A program made the translations under genes and the position numbers. A stretch of 7,138 nt of DNA from Hylemonella sp. UBA2468 (GTDB lineage Bacteria; Pseudomonadota; Gammaproteobacteria; Burkholderiales; Burkholderiaceae_C), in assembly GCA_002342165.1 (NCBI GenBank), contig DDPM01000162.1, positions 1 through 7,138 of the forward strand, read 5' to 3'. Position 1 is the first letter of the stretch, and the number at the start of each line of letters is the position of its first letter. The notes beneath the pieces are model-generated. The model was not told where the DNA came from, did no database searches, and was given only the letters and a program-made list of their open reading frames with translations. Of the stretch, positions 1 through 7,138 are shown piece after piece.

Positions 1-238
1 CATGTTCAGCGTGATGTTGCCATTCGATGGGGCTCCCGCCACAGTGGGAAATGGTGCCATGGTCGCGTTGCAAGCTGACAACGAAGAGTTGGTTCAGCGT
101 GTGCACGCCAAAGCCTTAGAGCTTGGTGGTCAAGATGAAGGAGCACCAGGCTCCCGCAATGGCAGCTTTTACGGTGCCTATTTTCGTGATTTGGACGGCA
201 ATAAGTTGGCCATTTACTGCATGACAGGCAGTAACTGA
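1..238 (+). CDS. VOC (glyoxalase/bleomycin-resistance fold) protein, 5'-truncated
   Basis: This is the C-terminal part of a VOC-superfamily protein. The reading frame is open from the left edge, so the true start lies upstream; the ATG at position 2 is probably internal. About 78 residues are visible, and family members of this small type are about 120-130 residues, so roughly 45 residues are missing. Recognisable are the LPFDGAPATVGNGAMVAL stretch, a helix with HAKALELGG, and the closing FYGAYFRDLDGNKLAIY strand typical of glyoxalase-like single-domain proteins. The usual metal-ligand glutamate is not evident in the last strand, so an enzymatic role cannot be assigned; substrate unknown. It ends at TGA 236-238, 3 nt before the tadA start and in the same frame as tadA. 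Likely co-transcribed with tadA and ldcA. Confidence 0.85.
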   Translation, partial: MFSVMLPFDGAPATVGNGAMVALQADNEELVQRVHAKALELGGQDEGAPGSRNGSFYGAYFRDLDGNKLAIYCMTGSN

Positions 239-1686
<1,448 letters not shown>

Positions 1687-1766
1687 GGGTTGTGCCGATT
1701 GGTGGGGAAGATTGCTTGGTTTGATGTTTTGGTTGGCTTGCTGTTTCCAAACTCATGATCACAAGC

Positions 1767-1782
1767 TAAGATCTGAATCTTA
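1767..1782. repeat. Inverted repeat, 6-bp arms
   Basis: TAAGAT (1767-1772) and ATCTTA (1777-1782) are perfect inverted arms around a 4-nt loop (CTGA). The stem is AT-rich and weak, with no T-run next to it, so it is at most a weak transcription-end or RNA-processing structure. Seen directly; function is not known. Confidence 0.45.
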
Positions 1783-1786
1783 TACT

Positions 1787-1813
1787 TAACATAATATACA
1801 TCGTATGATGTTA
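1787..1813. repeat. Nested AT-rich stem-loop
   Basis: Outer arms TAACAT (1787-1792) and ATGTTA (1808-1813) enclose inner arms ATAC (1796-1799) and GTAT (1803-1806) around a 3-nt loop, with a 3-by-1 internal loop between them. An alternative pairing uses ACATC (1798-1802) with GATGT (1807-1811). The structure lies in the spacer between converging genes and could help end transcription from either side, but it lacks a classical terminator layout. Confidence 0.4.
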
Positions 1814-1843
1814 GTAATGGGTTCAACCAAAGCATCTCCTGGG

Positions 1844-2500
1844 TCACTTAGACCTAGCCTGCAAAAAAGCCTGAATCAGTGCTGCAGATTCCTGATTGCT
1901 CTCCCTAAGCGCGAAATCAATTGCCGACAAACCCAAATCATTTTTTATGGTGGGGTCAGCTCCTGCTTCAAGTAGCAGCTTCACAGCCGATGGCGTACCG
2001 TACATGGCCGCCATCATCAAAGGTGTGGTGCCATTAGGTGAAGGCGCATCAATATAAGCATGATGGTCAAGCAACAAATTCATCACAACCAGTCGGCCGC
2101 TTGTGGCCGCATAATGAAGCGGCGTCCAAGCTGTCTTGTTGACATCTGCGTTTCGATCTATCAAAAGCTTAGCCAAGACATCCATGCCTCTGATGGAGGC
2201 CATCATCAATGGTGTTTCATCATGTGCGTTGCGCAAGTCAATTTTGGTGGCGGGTGCTTGGGCCAAAGTTTGAGCAACCCTGGGGGCAGGAACGTTAATG
2301 GCCGCAAACAAGGGATGAAGGCCCTGTGGACTCGGGGTGTTGGTGTCAAAGCCAAGCCTAATCAGTCGAGCTACTGTGGGGGCATCGTCGCGCTCAATGG
2401 CACTGAAAAAATCTTCATATGAGCCTGCGGACACAGGGCCATAAAAGATAAAAAATACATATAAAACAATGTACTTTATAGCTTTATTAAAGTAAATCAT
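1844..2500 (-). CDS. Exported ankyrin-repeat protein
   Basis: With the ATG at 2500 the product has 218 residues. Residues 1-25 form a signal peptide: a lysine-containing start, a long hydrophobic run (IVLYVFFIFY), and a VSA/GS cleavage site, so a periplasmic location is inferred. About six ankyrin repeats follow, roughly at 28-55, 58-90, 93-121, 125-153, 156-186 and 188-214. The clearest have ETPLMMAS, TPLHYAATSGR and TPLMMAAMYG with LLLEAGADP endings. Ankyrin repeats bind other proteins; the partner is unknown. It is the last gene of the minus-strand operon, behind tatD, a position I recall in other Comamonadaceae. A TTG at 2536 gives 12 more residues but would put extra residues before the signal peptide. 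Neither start has a clear Shine-Dalgarno. The 5' coding end is unusually AT-rich for the window. Confidence 0.85.
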   Translation of the reverse strand: MIYFNKAIKYIVLYVFFIFYGPVSAGSYEDFFSAIERDDAPTVARLIRLGFDTNTPSPQGLHPLFAAINVPAPRVAQTLAQAPATKIDLRNAHDETPLMMASIRGMDVLAKLLIDRNADVNKTAWTPLHYAATSGRLVVMNLLLDHHAYIDAPSPNGTTPLMMAAMYGTPSAVKLLLEAGADPTIKNDLGLSAIDFALRESNQESAALIQAFLQARSK

Positions 2501-2519
2501 TAGAGAAAGCAAAGTCGAA

Positions 2520-2531
2520 TAATCTAGATTA
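2520..2531. repeat. Perfect 12-bp palindrome TAATCTAGATTA
   Basis: The twelve bases are their own reverse complement. The site directly adjoins the next inverted repeat (2532-2548) and lies between the tatD stop and the preferred ankyrin ATG. It could be an operator-like site or a chance AT-rich palindrome; nothing in the sequence decides between these. Confidence 0.5.
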
Positions 2532-2548
2532 GCCAAACTCAGTTTGGC
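2532..2548 (-). repeat. Hairpin over the tatD stop codon
   Basis: GCCAAACT (2532-2539) and AGTTTGGC (2541-2548) are perfect 8-bp inverted arms around one base. In the minus-strand mRNA this folds as a 7-bp stem with the tatD stop codon TGA as the 3-nt loop. The alternative TTG start of the ankyrin gene (2536-2534) lies inside the 3' arm. No T-run follows, so it is not a typical intrinsic terminator; it may protect or cut the message end, or reduce readthrough into the ankyrin gene. Confidence 0.5.
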
Positions 2549-3327
2549 ATAAACAGCTTGTCAAAGTTGCGGCTGGTGGTTTCGGCAATGTCCGAAACAT
2601 CTCTTGACTTCAGCTCAGCGATACATTTCGCCACGAGTGGCACATACGAAGGATTGTTGGTTTTACCGCGGTGGGGCGCAGGTGCCAAATAGGGACTGTC
2701 GGTTTCAATCAGCAGGCGGTCCAATGGCACAAATTGGGCCGTGCCCCTTAAATCCGCAGCGTTTTTAAAGGTCAGAATGCCCGAAAACGAAATGTAAAAT
2801 CCTAAGTCCAAAGCGGCACGGGCCACGGCTTGGCTTTCGGTAAAACAATGAAACACCCCGCCCGCGCTATCCAAAGACCCGTCTTCACCCTCTTCCCGCA
2901 AGATGGCCAACGTGTCATCTGAAGCTTGGCGGGTGTGTATCACCAGAGGCTTCTGCAGTTGTCTCGCCGCCCTGATGTGCACCCTAAACCGCTCACGCTG
3001 CCAGTTCATGTCATGCACCGAGCGATCTCCAAGTCGGTAGTAGTCCAACCCCGTTTCCCCTATCCCAAGCACTTTGGGCAGGGTCGCTAGGCGAGTTAAA
3101 TCTTCTAAGCTGGGCTCCAACAGGTTTTCATAGTCAGGATGAACGCCCGCTGTGGCCCAGAAATTGTCGTATTGGGTAGCCAGCGCATGCACTTGGGGAA
3201 ATTCTTCTAAGGTGGTGCAAATGCACAAAGCGCGAGTCACTTGAGCTTCGGCCATTTTGTGTCTGATTGCAGTAAGATCCGACAAAAGCGACGGATCGTT
3301 CAAATGACAGTGCGAGTCCGTGAACAC
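2539..3327 (-). CDS. TatD-family metal-dependent hydrolase (YcfH-like DNase)
   Basis: This TatD-family TIM-barrel hydrolase has 262 residues, the usual length. Members act as two-metal nucleases (3'-5' exonuclease activity is reported for E. coli TatD) and lie in the cytoplasm. Metal-ligand candidates are all present: His6 and His8 (DSHCHL), Glu91 (GETGLDYYR), His131 (VIHTR), His160 (FHCF) and Asp210 (ETDSPYLAP). Its place after holB and pilZ matches ycfH/tatD, so I read it as the YcfH-like paralogue rather than the tat-operon TatD; the exact substrate is uncertain. I chose GTG at 3327 because it gives MFTDSHCHL, the usual family start; TTG at 3333 adds two residues. The pilZ stop lies about 21 nt upstream. 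The stop codon sits in the hairpin at 2532-2548. Confidence 0.93.
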   Translation of the reverse strand: MFTDSHCHLNDPSLLSDLTAIRHKMAEAQVTRALCICTTLEEFPQVHALATQYDNFWATAGVHPDYENLLEPSLEDLTRLATLPKVLGIGETGLDYYRLGDRSVHDMNWQRERFRVHIRAARQLQKPLVIHTRQASDDTLAILREEGEDGSLDSAGGVFHCFTESQAVARAALDLGFYISFSGILTFKNAADLRGTAQFVPLDRLLIETDSPYLAPAPHRGKTNNPSYVPLVAKCIAELKSRDVSDIAETTSRNFDKLFMPN

Positions 3328-3348
3328 GGCCAATCAATCCAAAACCAA

Positions 3349-3696
3349 TTAAAGCGTCTGGGTGGGTCGATCAGAACCCAATTGAATCCCCAACAACGTT
3401 TCAATTTTGATTTTGAGCTGCCGGGCATCGTCGGAATCAGTAAACCGCACACCCACCCCCTGCAACCTTTGATGGGCAGATCGAGCGGGGGTGACCCAAA
3501 CCACTTTACCCACAAAAGGGTGCATTTGAGGGTCATCGGGCAACTTCAACAACACATACACATCGTCACCCAGACGATGCGGGCGTTCAGTTGGCACAAA
3601 CACGCCGCCTTCTGACATCCAATCCATATAAGCGGCGTAAAGCTCTGAGTTGTCCTTAAAGACAAGTTGGCTCACGCTGGGTTTGGCAGGATTCAT
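3349..3696 (-). CDS. pilZ: Type IV pilus assembly protein PilZ
   Basis: This 115-residue single-domain protein closely resembles Pseudomonas PilZ, which is needed for type IV pilus assembly and works by contact with FimX and the ATPase PilB, not by binding c-di-GMP itself. Shared blocks are ELYAAYM (20-24 region), EGGVFVPT (29-36), GKVVWVTP (63-70), GVGVRF (80-85) and the closing SDRPTQTL (108-115). The RxxxR motif and the D/NxSxxG motif of c-di-GMP-binding PilZ domains are absent, as expected for true PilZ. ATG at 3696 is 2 nt after the holB stop; a TTG at 3702 would add two residues and overlap that stop. No Shine-Dalgarno is visible, so translational coupling to holB is likely. In Pseudomonas pilZ also follows holB. 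Confidence 0.92.
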   Translation of the reverse strand: MNPAKPSVSQLVFKDNSELYAAYMDWMSEGGVFVPTERPHRLGDDVYVLLKLPDDPQMHPFVGKVVWVTPARSAHQRLQGVGVRFTDSDDARQLKIKIETLLGIQLGSDRPTQTL

Positions 3697-3698
3697 GT

Positions 3699-4601
3699 TC
3701 AAGAGTTTAAAACGACCCGTGCTCGAGACAGGAGGTGCTCCAAAAATAAACCTTGGTTAAAAGCATGTTCGGCGACGGCGCGGTCAGACATCAGCTCCTT
3801 GGACCATGGCGCCAACACCTCCAGTGGTGGGGAGGGCGTGAGGCTACTGGGCTCAAAAAACCGCCCCGCCACGCCGCAGCGACTCACCAAATGGTCGTGG
3901 CAAACCTTTTGCAGCACGTCTATCACTTGCAATATAGGCCAATCTTTGAAGCAGTCTCCCTGGCCTTTGGCTACCGCCTTGGGCAGTTGCGCCCAAAACG
4001 CAGCATCTAGTCCACCTTGCGCCATTTGTAGAGCCTGCTCAGCAGGTGGCCATTTCAGGGCATAACTCAGGCAGCGGCTGCGAATTGTGGGCAGCAGTTG
4101 GTGCGGTGCAAGACTGGCCAACACAAATCGCACTTCACCAGGCGGCTCTTCTAGTGTTTTGAGAAGCGAATTGGCCGTGTAATGGTTCATATGCTCCGCT
4201 GGAAACACCAAAATCACCTTACCTTGGCCACGGGAGCTGGTGCGCTGGGCGAACTCTATGGCGTGCTTCATGTCGTCCACGCGGATTTCTTTGCTGGGCT
4301 TACGCTTTTTGTCGTCCAGGTCAGATTGGCTTTTTTCGTCCAATGGCCAGCCCAGCTCTAACATGGCCAGCTCGGGCATCAACACACACAGGTCTGCATG
4401 GGTGCGCACCTCAATGGCATGGCAACTCGCACAAGTGCCACAAACCAAGCCCTCATTTGGCGATTCACACAGCCAGGTTGCCGCCAAGGCCAACGCCAGG
4501 TCGTATTGGCCCAAACCCGCAGGACCATGAATCAACCATGCGTGCCCTCTCCTAGTGGCCAAGTCTTTTAGCTGCGGTCGCAGCCAAGGCGCTAGGTTCA
4601 T
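3699..4601 (-). CDS. holB: DNA polymerase III delta' subunit HolB
   Basis: Delta' is the stator of the clamp loader that opens and loads the beta sliding clamp. The 300-residue protein shows the AAA+ layout: a degenerate P-loop GPAGLGQ (26-32) lacking the ATP-binding lysine, as normal for delta'; four zinc cysteines Cys45, Cys54, Cys57 and Cys60; LLKTLEEPP (146-154); and the SRC motif (175-177). The C-terminal part (about 200-300) is diverged, as is usual. Residues 84-106 form a charged insert rich in Asp and Lys, absent from E. coli HolB as I recall it. ATG at 4601 directly follows the tmk TAA, and AGGGGG at 4611-4616 gives a good Shine-Dalgarno 9 nt upstream. Confidence 0.95.
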   Translation of the reverse strand: MNLAPWLRPQLKDLATRRGHAWLIHGPAGLGQYDLALALAATWLCESPNEGLVCGTCASCHAIEVRTHADLCVLMPELAMLELGWPLDEKSQSDLDDKKRKPSKEIRVDDMKHAIEFAQRTSSRGQGKVILVFPAEHMNHYTANSLLKTLEEPPGEVRFVLASLAPHQLLPTIRSRCLSYALKWPPAEQALQMAQGGLDAAFWAQLPKAVAKGQGDCFKDWPILQVIDVLQKVCHDHLVSRCGVAGRFFEPSSLTPSPPLEVLAPWSKELMSDRAVAEHAFNQGLFLEHLLSRARVVLNS

Positions 4602-5243
4602 TTACAGGTACCCCCTGGATTGAACTGCAAGCAACACCCTAGCCCATACCTCGTCCCGTTGGCCTAAAGCGTCCACCCGCACCATGCGCTTTGGTTCGGC
4701 CTGTTCGCGTTTGGCGTATCCAGCCACCACTTGCTCAAAAAATGCCACCGGTTGTGACTCAAACTTGTCAGGTACACGTGCACCGGCCAAGCGCTTGGCC
4801 GCTATTTGGGGGCTTAATTCAAACCACAGGGTCATGTCGGGGGCCCGGGTCTGCACCCACGTTTCCAGCTGAGTCAGCACCGCCCAGTCAAAACTGCGCC
4901 CGCCGCCTTGGTAGGCAAAAGTGGCATCGGTAAAGCGGTCGCACAGCACCACTTGCCCTTTTGCCAGGGCTGGTTCTATGCAGTGCTGAATGTGGTCGCG
5001 CCGCGCGGCAAACACCAACAGGGCTTCCGTCATGGCGTCCATGGGGTCGTTGAGCACTATGTGCCTGATTTTTTCAGCCAAGTCGGTACCGCCAGGTTCA
5101 CGCGTGGTCAGCACCTGACGCCCAGCAGCCTTAAAAGCTTGGGCCAAAGACTCAATGTGAGAGGACTTGCCCGCCCCGTCTATGCCCTCAAAGCTTATAA
5201 ACAGCCCGGCGCTTTTGGATGCAGCTTCTGTGGTGCTCATCAT
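4602..5243 (-). CDS. tmk: Thymidylate kinase
   Basis: Tmk phosphorylates dTMP to dTDP with ATP, a required step in dTTP synthesis, in the cytoplasm. With the start at 5243 the protein has 213 residues, the normal length. It has the P-loop [11 protein letters not shown] (about 18-28), the dTMP-binding REPGGT (48-53), the DRF motif (102-104) followed by TFAYQGGGR (108-116), and a lid region around 154-175. The start is decided by the ribosome site: ATGATG begins at 5243, one base after the mltG stop, with GGAAGG 7 nt upstream. The longer frame from TTG 5336 would overlap mltG by about 90 bp and add residues without family likeness. Confidence 0.95.
   Translation of the reverse strand: MMSTTEAASKSAGLFISFEGIDGAGKSSHIESLAQAFKAAGRQVLTTREPGGTDLAEKIRHIVLNDPMDAMTEALLVFAARRDHIQHCIEPALAKGQVVLCDRFTDATFAYQGGGRSFDWAVLTQLETWVQTRAPDMTLWFELSPQIAAKRLAGARVPDKFESQPVAFFEQVVAGYAKREQAEPKRMVRVDALGQRDEVWARVLLAVQSRGYL
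4611..4616 (-). promoter_or_regulatory. Ribosome binding site of holB
   Basis: AGGGGG on the minus strand lies 9 nt upstream of the ATG at 4601. It sits inside the end of the tmk coding region. It supports the ATG at 4601 as the holB start, directly behind the tmk stop (TAAATG). Confidence 0.7.
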
Positions 5244-5244
5244 C

Positions 5245-6303
5245 TTAGGGCCTTCCGCGTTGATACCGGTTGACGGCTCGGTTGTGTTCATCCAGTGAAG
5301 TGCTAAAGGCACTGCTGCCGTCTCCTCGTGCCACAAAATACAAAGCTGTGCTTGCCTTAGGCTGAACTGCCGCCAAAAGGGACGCCTTGCCGGGCATGGC
5401 TATGGGGGTGGGCGGCAAGCCCACGCGGGTGTAGGTGTTCCAAGGGGTGTCTTGCCGCAAATCGTTTTTGCGCAAATTGCCGTCAAAGCTGGCGCCCATG
5501 CCGTAGATCACGGTAGGGTCGGTTTGCAACATCATGCCCAAGCGCAACCGATTGTGAAAAACCGCTGAAATTTCAGCTCGGTCTGAGGCTTGGCCGGTTT
5601 CTTTTTCCACAATGCTGGCCAAAATCAAGGCTTCTTCTGGGGTTTTCAGGGCAATAGCGGGGTTTCGCGCCTGCCAAACCGTGTCTAGACGTCTATCCAT
5701 GGCATTCATGGCGCGGCGTAGCACTTCCAGGTCACTGCTGCCTTTGGCATAGGCGTAGGTGTCGGGAAAAAACCGACCCTCGGGGTGTACCTGCGGTCTG
5801 CCCAAGCGCACCATGATGTCTTCGTCCTCAAGGGTCTGGGTGTCGGGCTTGAGCTGCTCTGCCTTAGCCAAGGCTTGCCGCACTTGCCTAAAGCTCCAAC
5901 CCTCTACCAAGGTGATGGTGCGCAACGACTCTTCGCCCCGTACCAGCTTTTGCAACAAGCTCTGGGGCGTTGCCCCCAAAGCCAACTCGTAACTGCCCGC
6001 CTTTAAGGCCCGTGCATGACCAGACAGCCGAAACCATGCATACAAAAGAGTGGGGTTCACCTGCACGCCTGCTTGCACGAAGGTTTGGGCCACCTCTTTG
6101 GCCGAAGACCCCGGGTCTATGGATACCTCTAAGGTAGGGGCGCTCAAGCTTACGGCGTGCTGAGTCCAAGCCCAAAAGCCGACTCCAGTAACTAAAACCA
6201 ACGCCAGCGTCGCCGAAATAAGCCACCCGACGAACTGAAACGGTGTGGGCTTAGATGTTGATTTTGGGCGAACTTTTTTAACCAAAATGTGATCACGGGT
6301 CAC
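5245..6303 (-). CDS. mltG: Endolytic murein transglycosylase MltG (YceG-like)
   Basis: MltG is an inner-membrane lytic transglycosylase that cuts nascent glycan strands and so limits their length. With the GTG at 6303 the protein has 352 residues, near the usual size. A short cytoplasmic N-terminus is followed by one membrane segment ([17 protein letters not shown] region, about residues 26-46) and a periplasmic domain. Catalytic Glu233 sits in the SIVEKE motif; [27 protein letters not shown] and [14 protein letters not shown] are the other signature blocks. A longer frame from ATG 6369 would cross the ygfZ start on the other strand, so I rejected it; TTG at 6285 is another candidate. No start has a strong ribosome site. 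It is the first gene of the minus-strand operon; pabC, often its neighbour in gamma-proteobacteria, is absent here. Confidence 0.93.
   Translation of the reverse strand: MTRDHILVKKVRPKSTSKPTPFQFVGWLISATLALVLVTGVGFWAWTQHAVSLSAPTLEVSIDPGSSAKEVAQTFVQAGVQVNPTLLYAWFRLSGHARALKAGSYELALGATPQSLLQKLVRGEESLRTITLVEGWSFRQVRQALAKAEQLKPDTQTLEDEDIMVRLGRPQVHPEGRFFPDTYAYAKGSSDLEVLRRAMNAMDRRLDTVWQARNPAIALKTPEEALILASIVEKETGQASDRAEISAVFHNRLRLGMMLQTDPTVIYGMGASFDGNLRKNDLRQDTPWNTYTRVGLPPTPIAMPGKASLLAAVQPKASTALYFVARGDGSSAFSTSLDEHNRAVNRYQRGRP
5251..5256 (-). promoter_or_regulatory. Ribosome binding site of tmk
   Basis: GGAAGG on the minus strand lies 7 nt before the first ATG of ATGATG at 5243. It sits in the last codons of mltG. 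It is the best Shine-Dalgarno in the window and decides the short start of tmk over the TTG at 5336. Confidence 0.8.
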
Positions 6304-6344
6304 CCCGCCTGATTTAGAAACTTGATGGGCATGATAATTCAGCC
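6304..6344. promoter_or_regulatory. Divergent mltG/ygfZ start region
   Basis: Only about 41 bp separate the likely mltG GTG (minus, 6303) from the ygfZ ATG (plus, 6345). Promoters for both genes must lie here or inside the opposite coding region. I see no confident -35/-10 pair. A GTGATCAC palindrome lies at 6289-6296, just inside the mltG coding start, and is short enough to be chance. Confidence 0.5.
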
Positions 6345-7138
6345 ATGTCTCAAGAGCCCACCCCCGCATCCCAACTTCAAGGCCGCTGCCACTTGACCCA
6401 TCTAGGAGTCATCCAGGCCCAAGGCCCGGACGCGGCCCAGTTTTTGCACAACCAGCTCTCGCAAGACTTTTTGTTGCTGGGCTCCTCTTACCCGACTGCG
6501 GCCCGTCTGGCAGCCTTTTGTTCGGCTAAAGGGAGGGTTCAAGCCAGTTTTATTGCTTGGAAGCCTGCGCCTGATACCGTTTATTTGCTGTGCAGCCAAG
6601 ACCTCTTGGCCAACACCCTCAAGCGTTTGTCCATGTTTGTTCTGCGCTCTAAGGTCAAACTTTCTGATGCCAGCAGTCAGTTCCAAGTTTGGGGTTGGGC
6701 CGGAGATGCGCTTGAGGCTGCCTGCCCAGCCGCCATACCTTGGAGCACTTTCTGTCTGCAAAACAAAAGCTCCATGCAAGTTCAGGGCGTAAAGCTTTAC
6801 CCGGCATTGGGCGCGCCCCGTGCCCTCTTGTTGTTACCAGCAGAGTTACTTTCTTCAGACCCACCTTTACCTGAGCTTTTGAACCAAGTCCCGCTGTTGC
6901 CAAACGACCTGTGGTTGTGGTCTGAGGTTCAGAGTGGTGTGGCCACCGTTTCAGCGCCCTTGATTGACGCTTTGGTGCCCCAAATGCTCAATTACGAATC
7001 TGTGGGCGGTGTCAACTTCAAAAAAGGTTGTTACCCAGGGCAAGAAGTGGTGGCACGCAGCCAATTCAGAGGCACCCTTAAGCGCCGCACCTATTTGGCG
7101 CACCTTGATGCACAAGACCTTCCCTTATCCATCAAAGC
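6345..7138 (+). CDS. ygfZ: Folate-binding YgfZ-family protein, 3'-truncated
   Basis: YgfZ is a tetrahydrofolate-dependent protein related to GcvT that helps keep certain iron-sulfur enzymes active, including MiaB. The frame opens at ATG 6345 and runs through 264 complete codons plus two bases to the window end without a stop. A TAG in frame at 6315-6317 limits the N-terminus. The diagnostic motif KGCYPGQEVVAR is at about residues 227-238, with the conserved cysteine at 229 (E. coli Cys228). The N-terminus THLGVIQAQGPDAAQFLHNQLSQDF is the family's usual first strand-helix block, supporting the start. The C-terminal part is off the window. It is divergent from the mltG operon. No strong ribosome site precedes the ATG. 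Confidence 0.95.
   Translation, partial: MSQEPTPASQLQGRCHLTHLGVIQAQGPDAAQFLHNQLSQDFLLLGSSYPTAARLAAFCSAKGRVQASFIAWKPAPDTVYLLCSQDLLANTLKRLSMFVLRSKVKLSDASSQFQVWGWAGDALEAACPAAIPWSTFCLQNKSSMQVQGVKLYPALGAPRALLLLPAELLSSDPPLPELLNQVPLLPNDLWLWSEVQSGVATVSAPLIDALVPQMLNYESVGGVNFKKGCYPGQEVVARSQFRGTLKRRTYLAHLDAQDLPLSIK

Larger units (their letters stand above)
1687..1843. other. Convergent intergenic spacer, ldcA / ankyrin gene
   Basis: This spacer of 157 bp lies between two converging genes. The left half is G+T rich and the right half AT-rich. It contains two AT-rich inverted repeats, described separately, but no GC-rich stem followed by a T-run on either strand. The short frame that runs out of ldcA into this spacer (to 1789) has no family resemblance. 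Confidence 0.7.

Noticed and set aside
26..31. Degenerate P-loop of HolB (residue numbers) as a sign of a broken gene
   Set aside because: Delta' normally lacks the ATP-binding lysine, so this is expected and the gene is intact.
2060..2422. 120-residue plus-strand open frame
   Set aside because: It is antisense to the ankyrin repeats and shows no domain.
3241..3615. 124-residue plus-strand open frame
   Set aside because: It is antisense to tatD and pilZ, both well supported by motifs; no family resemblance.
3667..4065. 132-residue plus-strand open frame opposite holB
   Set aside because: It lies wholly across holB and its junction with pilZ, and its translation looks low-complexity and unlike any family. 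The opposite strand has strong HolB motifs.
4908..5273. 121-residue plus-strand open frame
   Set aside because: It is antisense to tmk, including its P-loop and DRF motifs.
5244..5336. Longer tmk start at TTG 5336
   Set aside because: It would overlap mltG by about 90 bp, and the ATG at 5243 has a strong ribosome site and gives the normal length.
6333..6338. GATAAT as a -10 element for ygfZ
   Set aside because: It matches five of six consensus bases but lies only 6 nt before the ATG, and no convincing -35 is at the right distance; it would require a leaderless mRNA.
6304..6369. Longer mltG start at ATG 6369
   Set aside because: It crosses the ygfZ start on the opposite strand and adds residues unlike the MltG N-terminus.
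6402..6779. 125-residue minus-strand open frame upstream of mltG
   Set aside because: It is antisense to ygfZ, whose frame runs unbroken to the window end with the KGCYPGQE motif.

Overview
The window looks like ordinary chromosomal housekeeping DNA from a beta-proteobacterium, most likely Burkholderiales and perhaps Comamonadaceae. I base this on the look of the proteins (TatD, PilZ, HolB with a charged insert, MltG with a PIAMPG motif), the gene order mltG-tmk-holB-pilZ-tatD-ankyrin, and moderate base composition. This is recall of families, not a database result.

Left part, plus strand (1-1686): the 3' end of a VOC/glyoxalase-fold gene, then tadA (tRNA A34 deaminase), then ldcA (cytoplasmic LD-carboxypeptidase). 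They are almost back to back: 3 nt separate the first two, and tadA and ldcA share an ATGA overlap, so they probably form one transcript. A 157-bp convergent spacer (1687-1843) follows, holding weak AT-rich stem-loops but no clear intrinsic terminator.

Middle part, minus strand (1844-6303, transcribed right to left): mltG, tmk, holB, pilZ, tatD and an exported ankyrin-repeat protein. Gaps between mltG, tmk, holB and pilZ are 0-2 nt and the pilZ-tatD gap is about 21 nt, so this reads as one operon. It joins cell-wall strand termination (MltG), dTTP synthesis (Tmk), the clamp loader (HolB), type IV pilus assembly (PilZ) and a metal-dependent nuclease (TatD). It resembles the gamma-proteobacterial pabC-mltG-tmk-holB-(pilZ)-tatD cluster but without pabC next to mltG.

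Right part, plus strand (6345-7138): ygfZ, running off the window end and transcribed divergently from mltG, with about 41 bp between the likely start codons.

I found no tRNA, rRNA, CRISPR, insertion sequence, phage or toxin-antitoxin signal. Nothing here clearly amounts to an undescribed system. The least ordinary points are the ankyrin gene at the operon end, whose junction with tatD holds two adjoining palindromes with the tatD stop codon in the hairpin loop, and the very tight mltG/ygfZ divergent start region.
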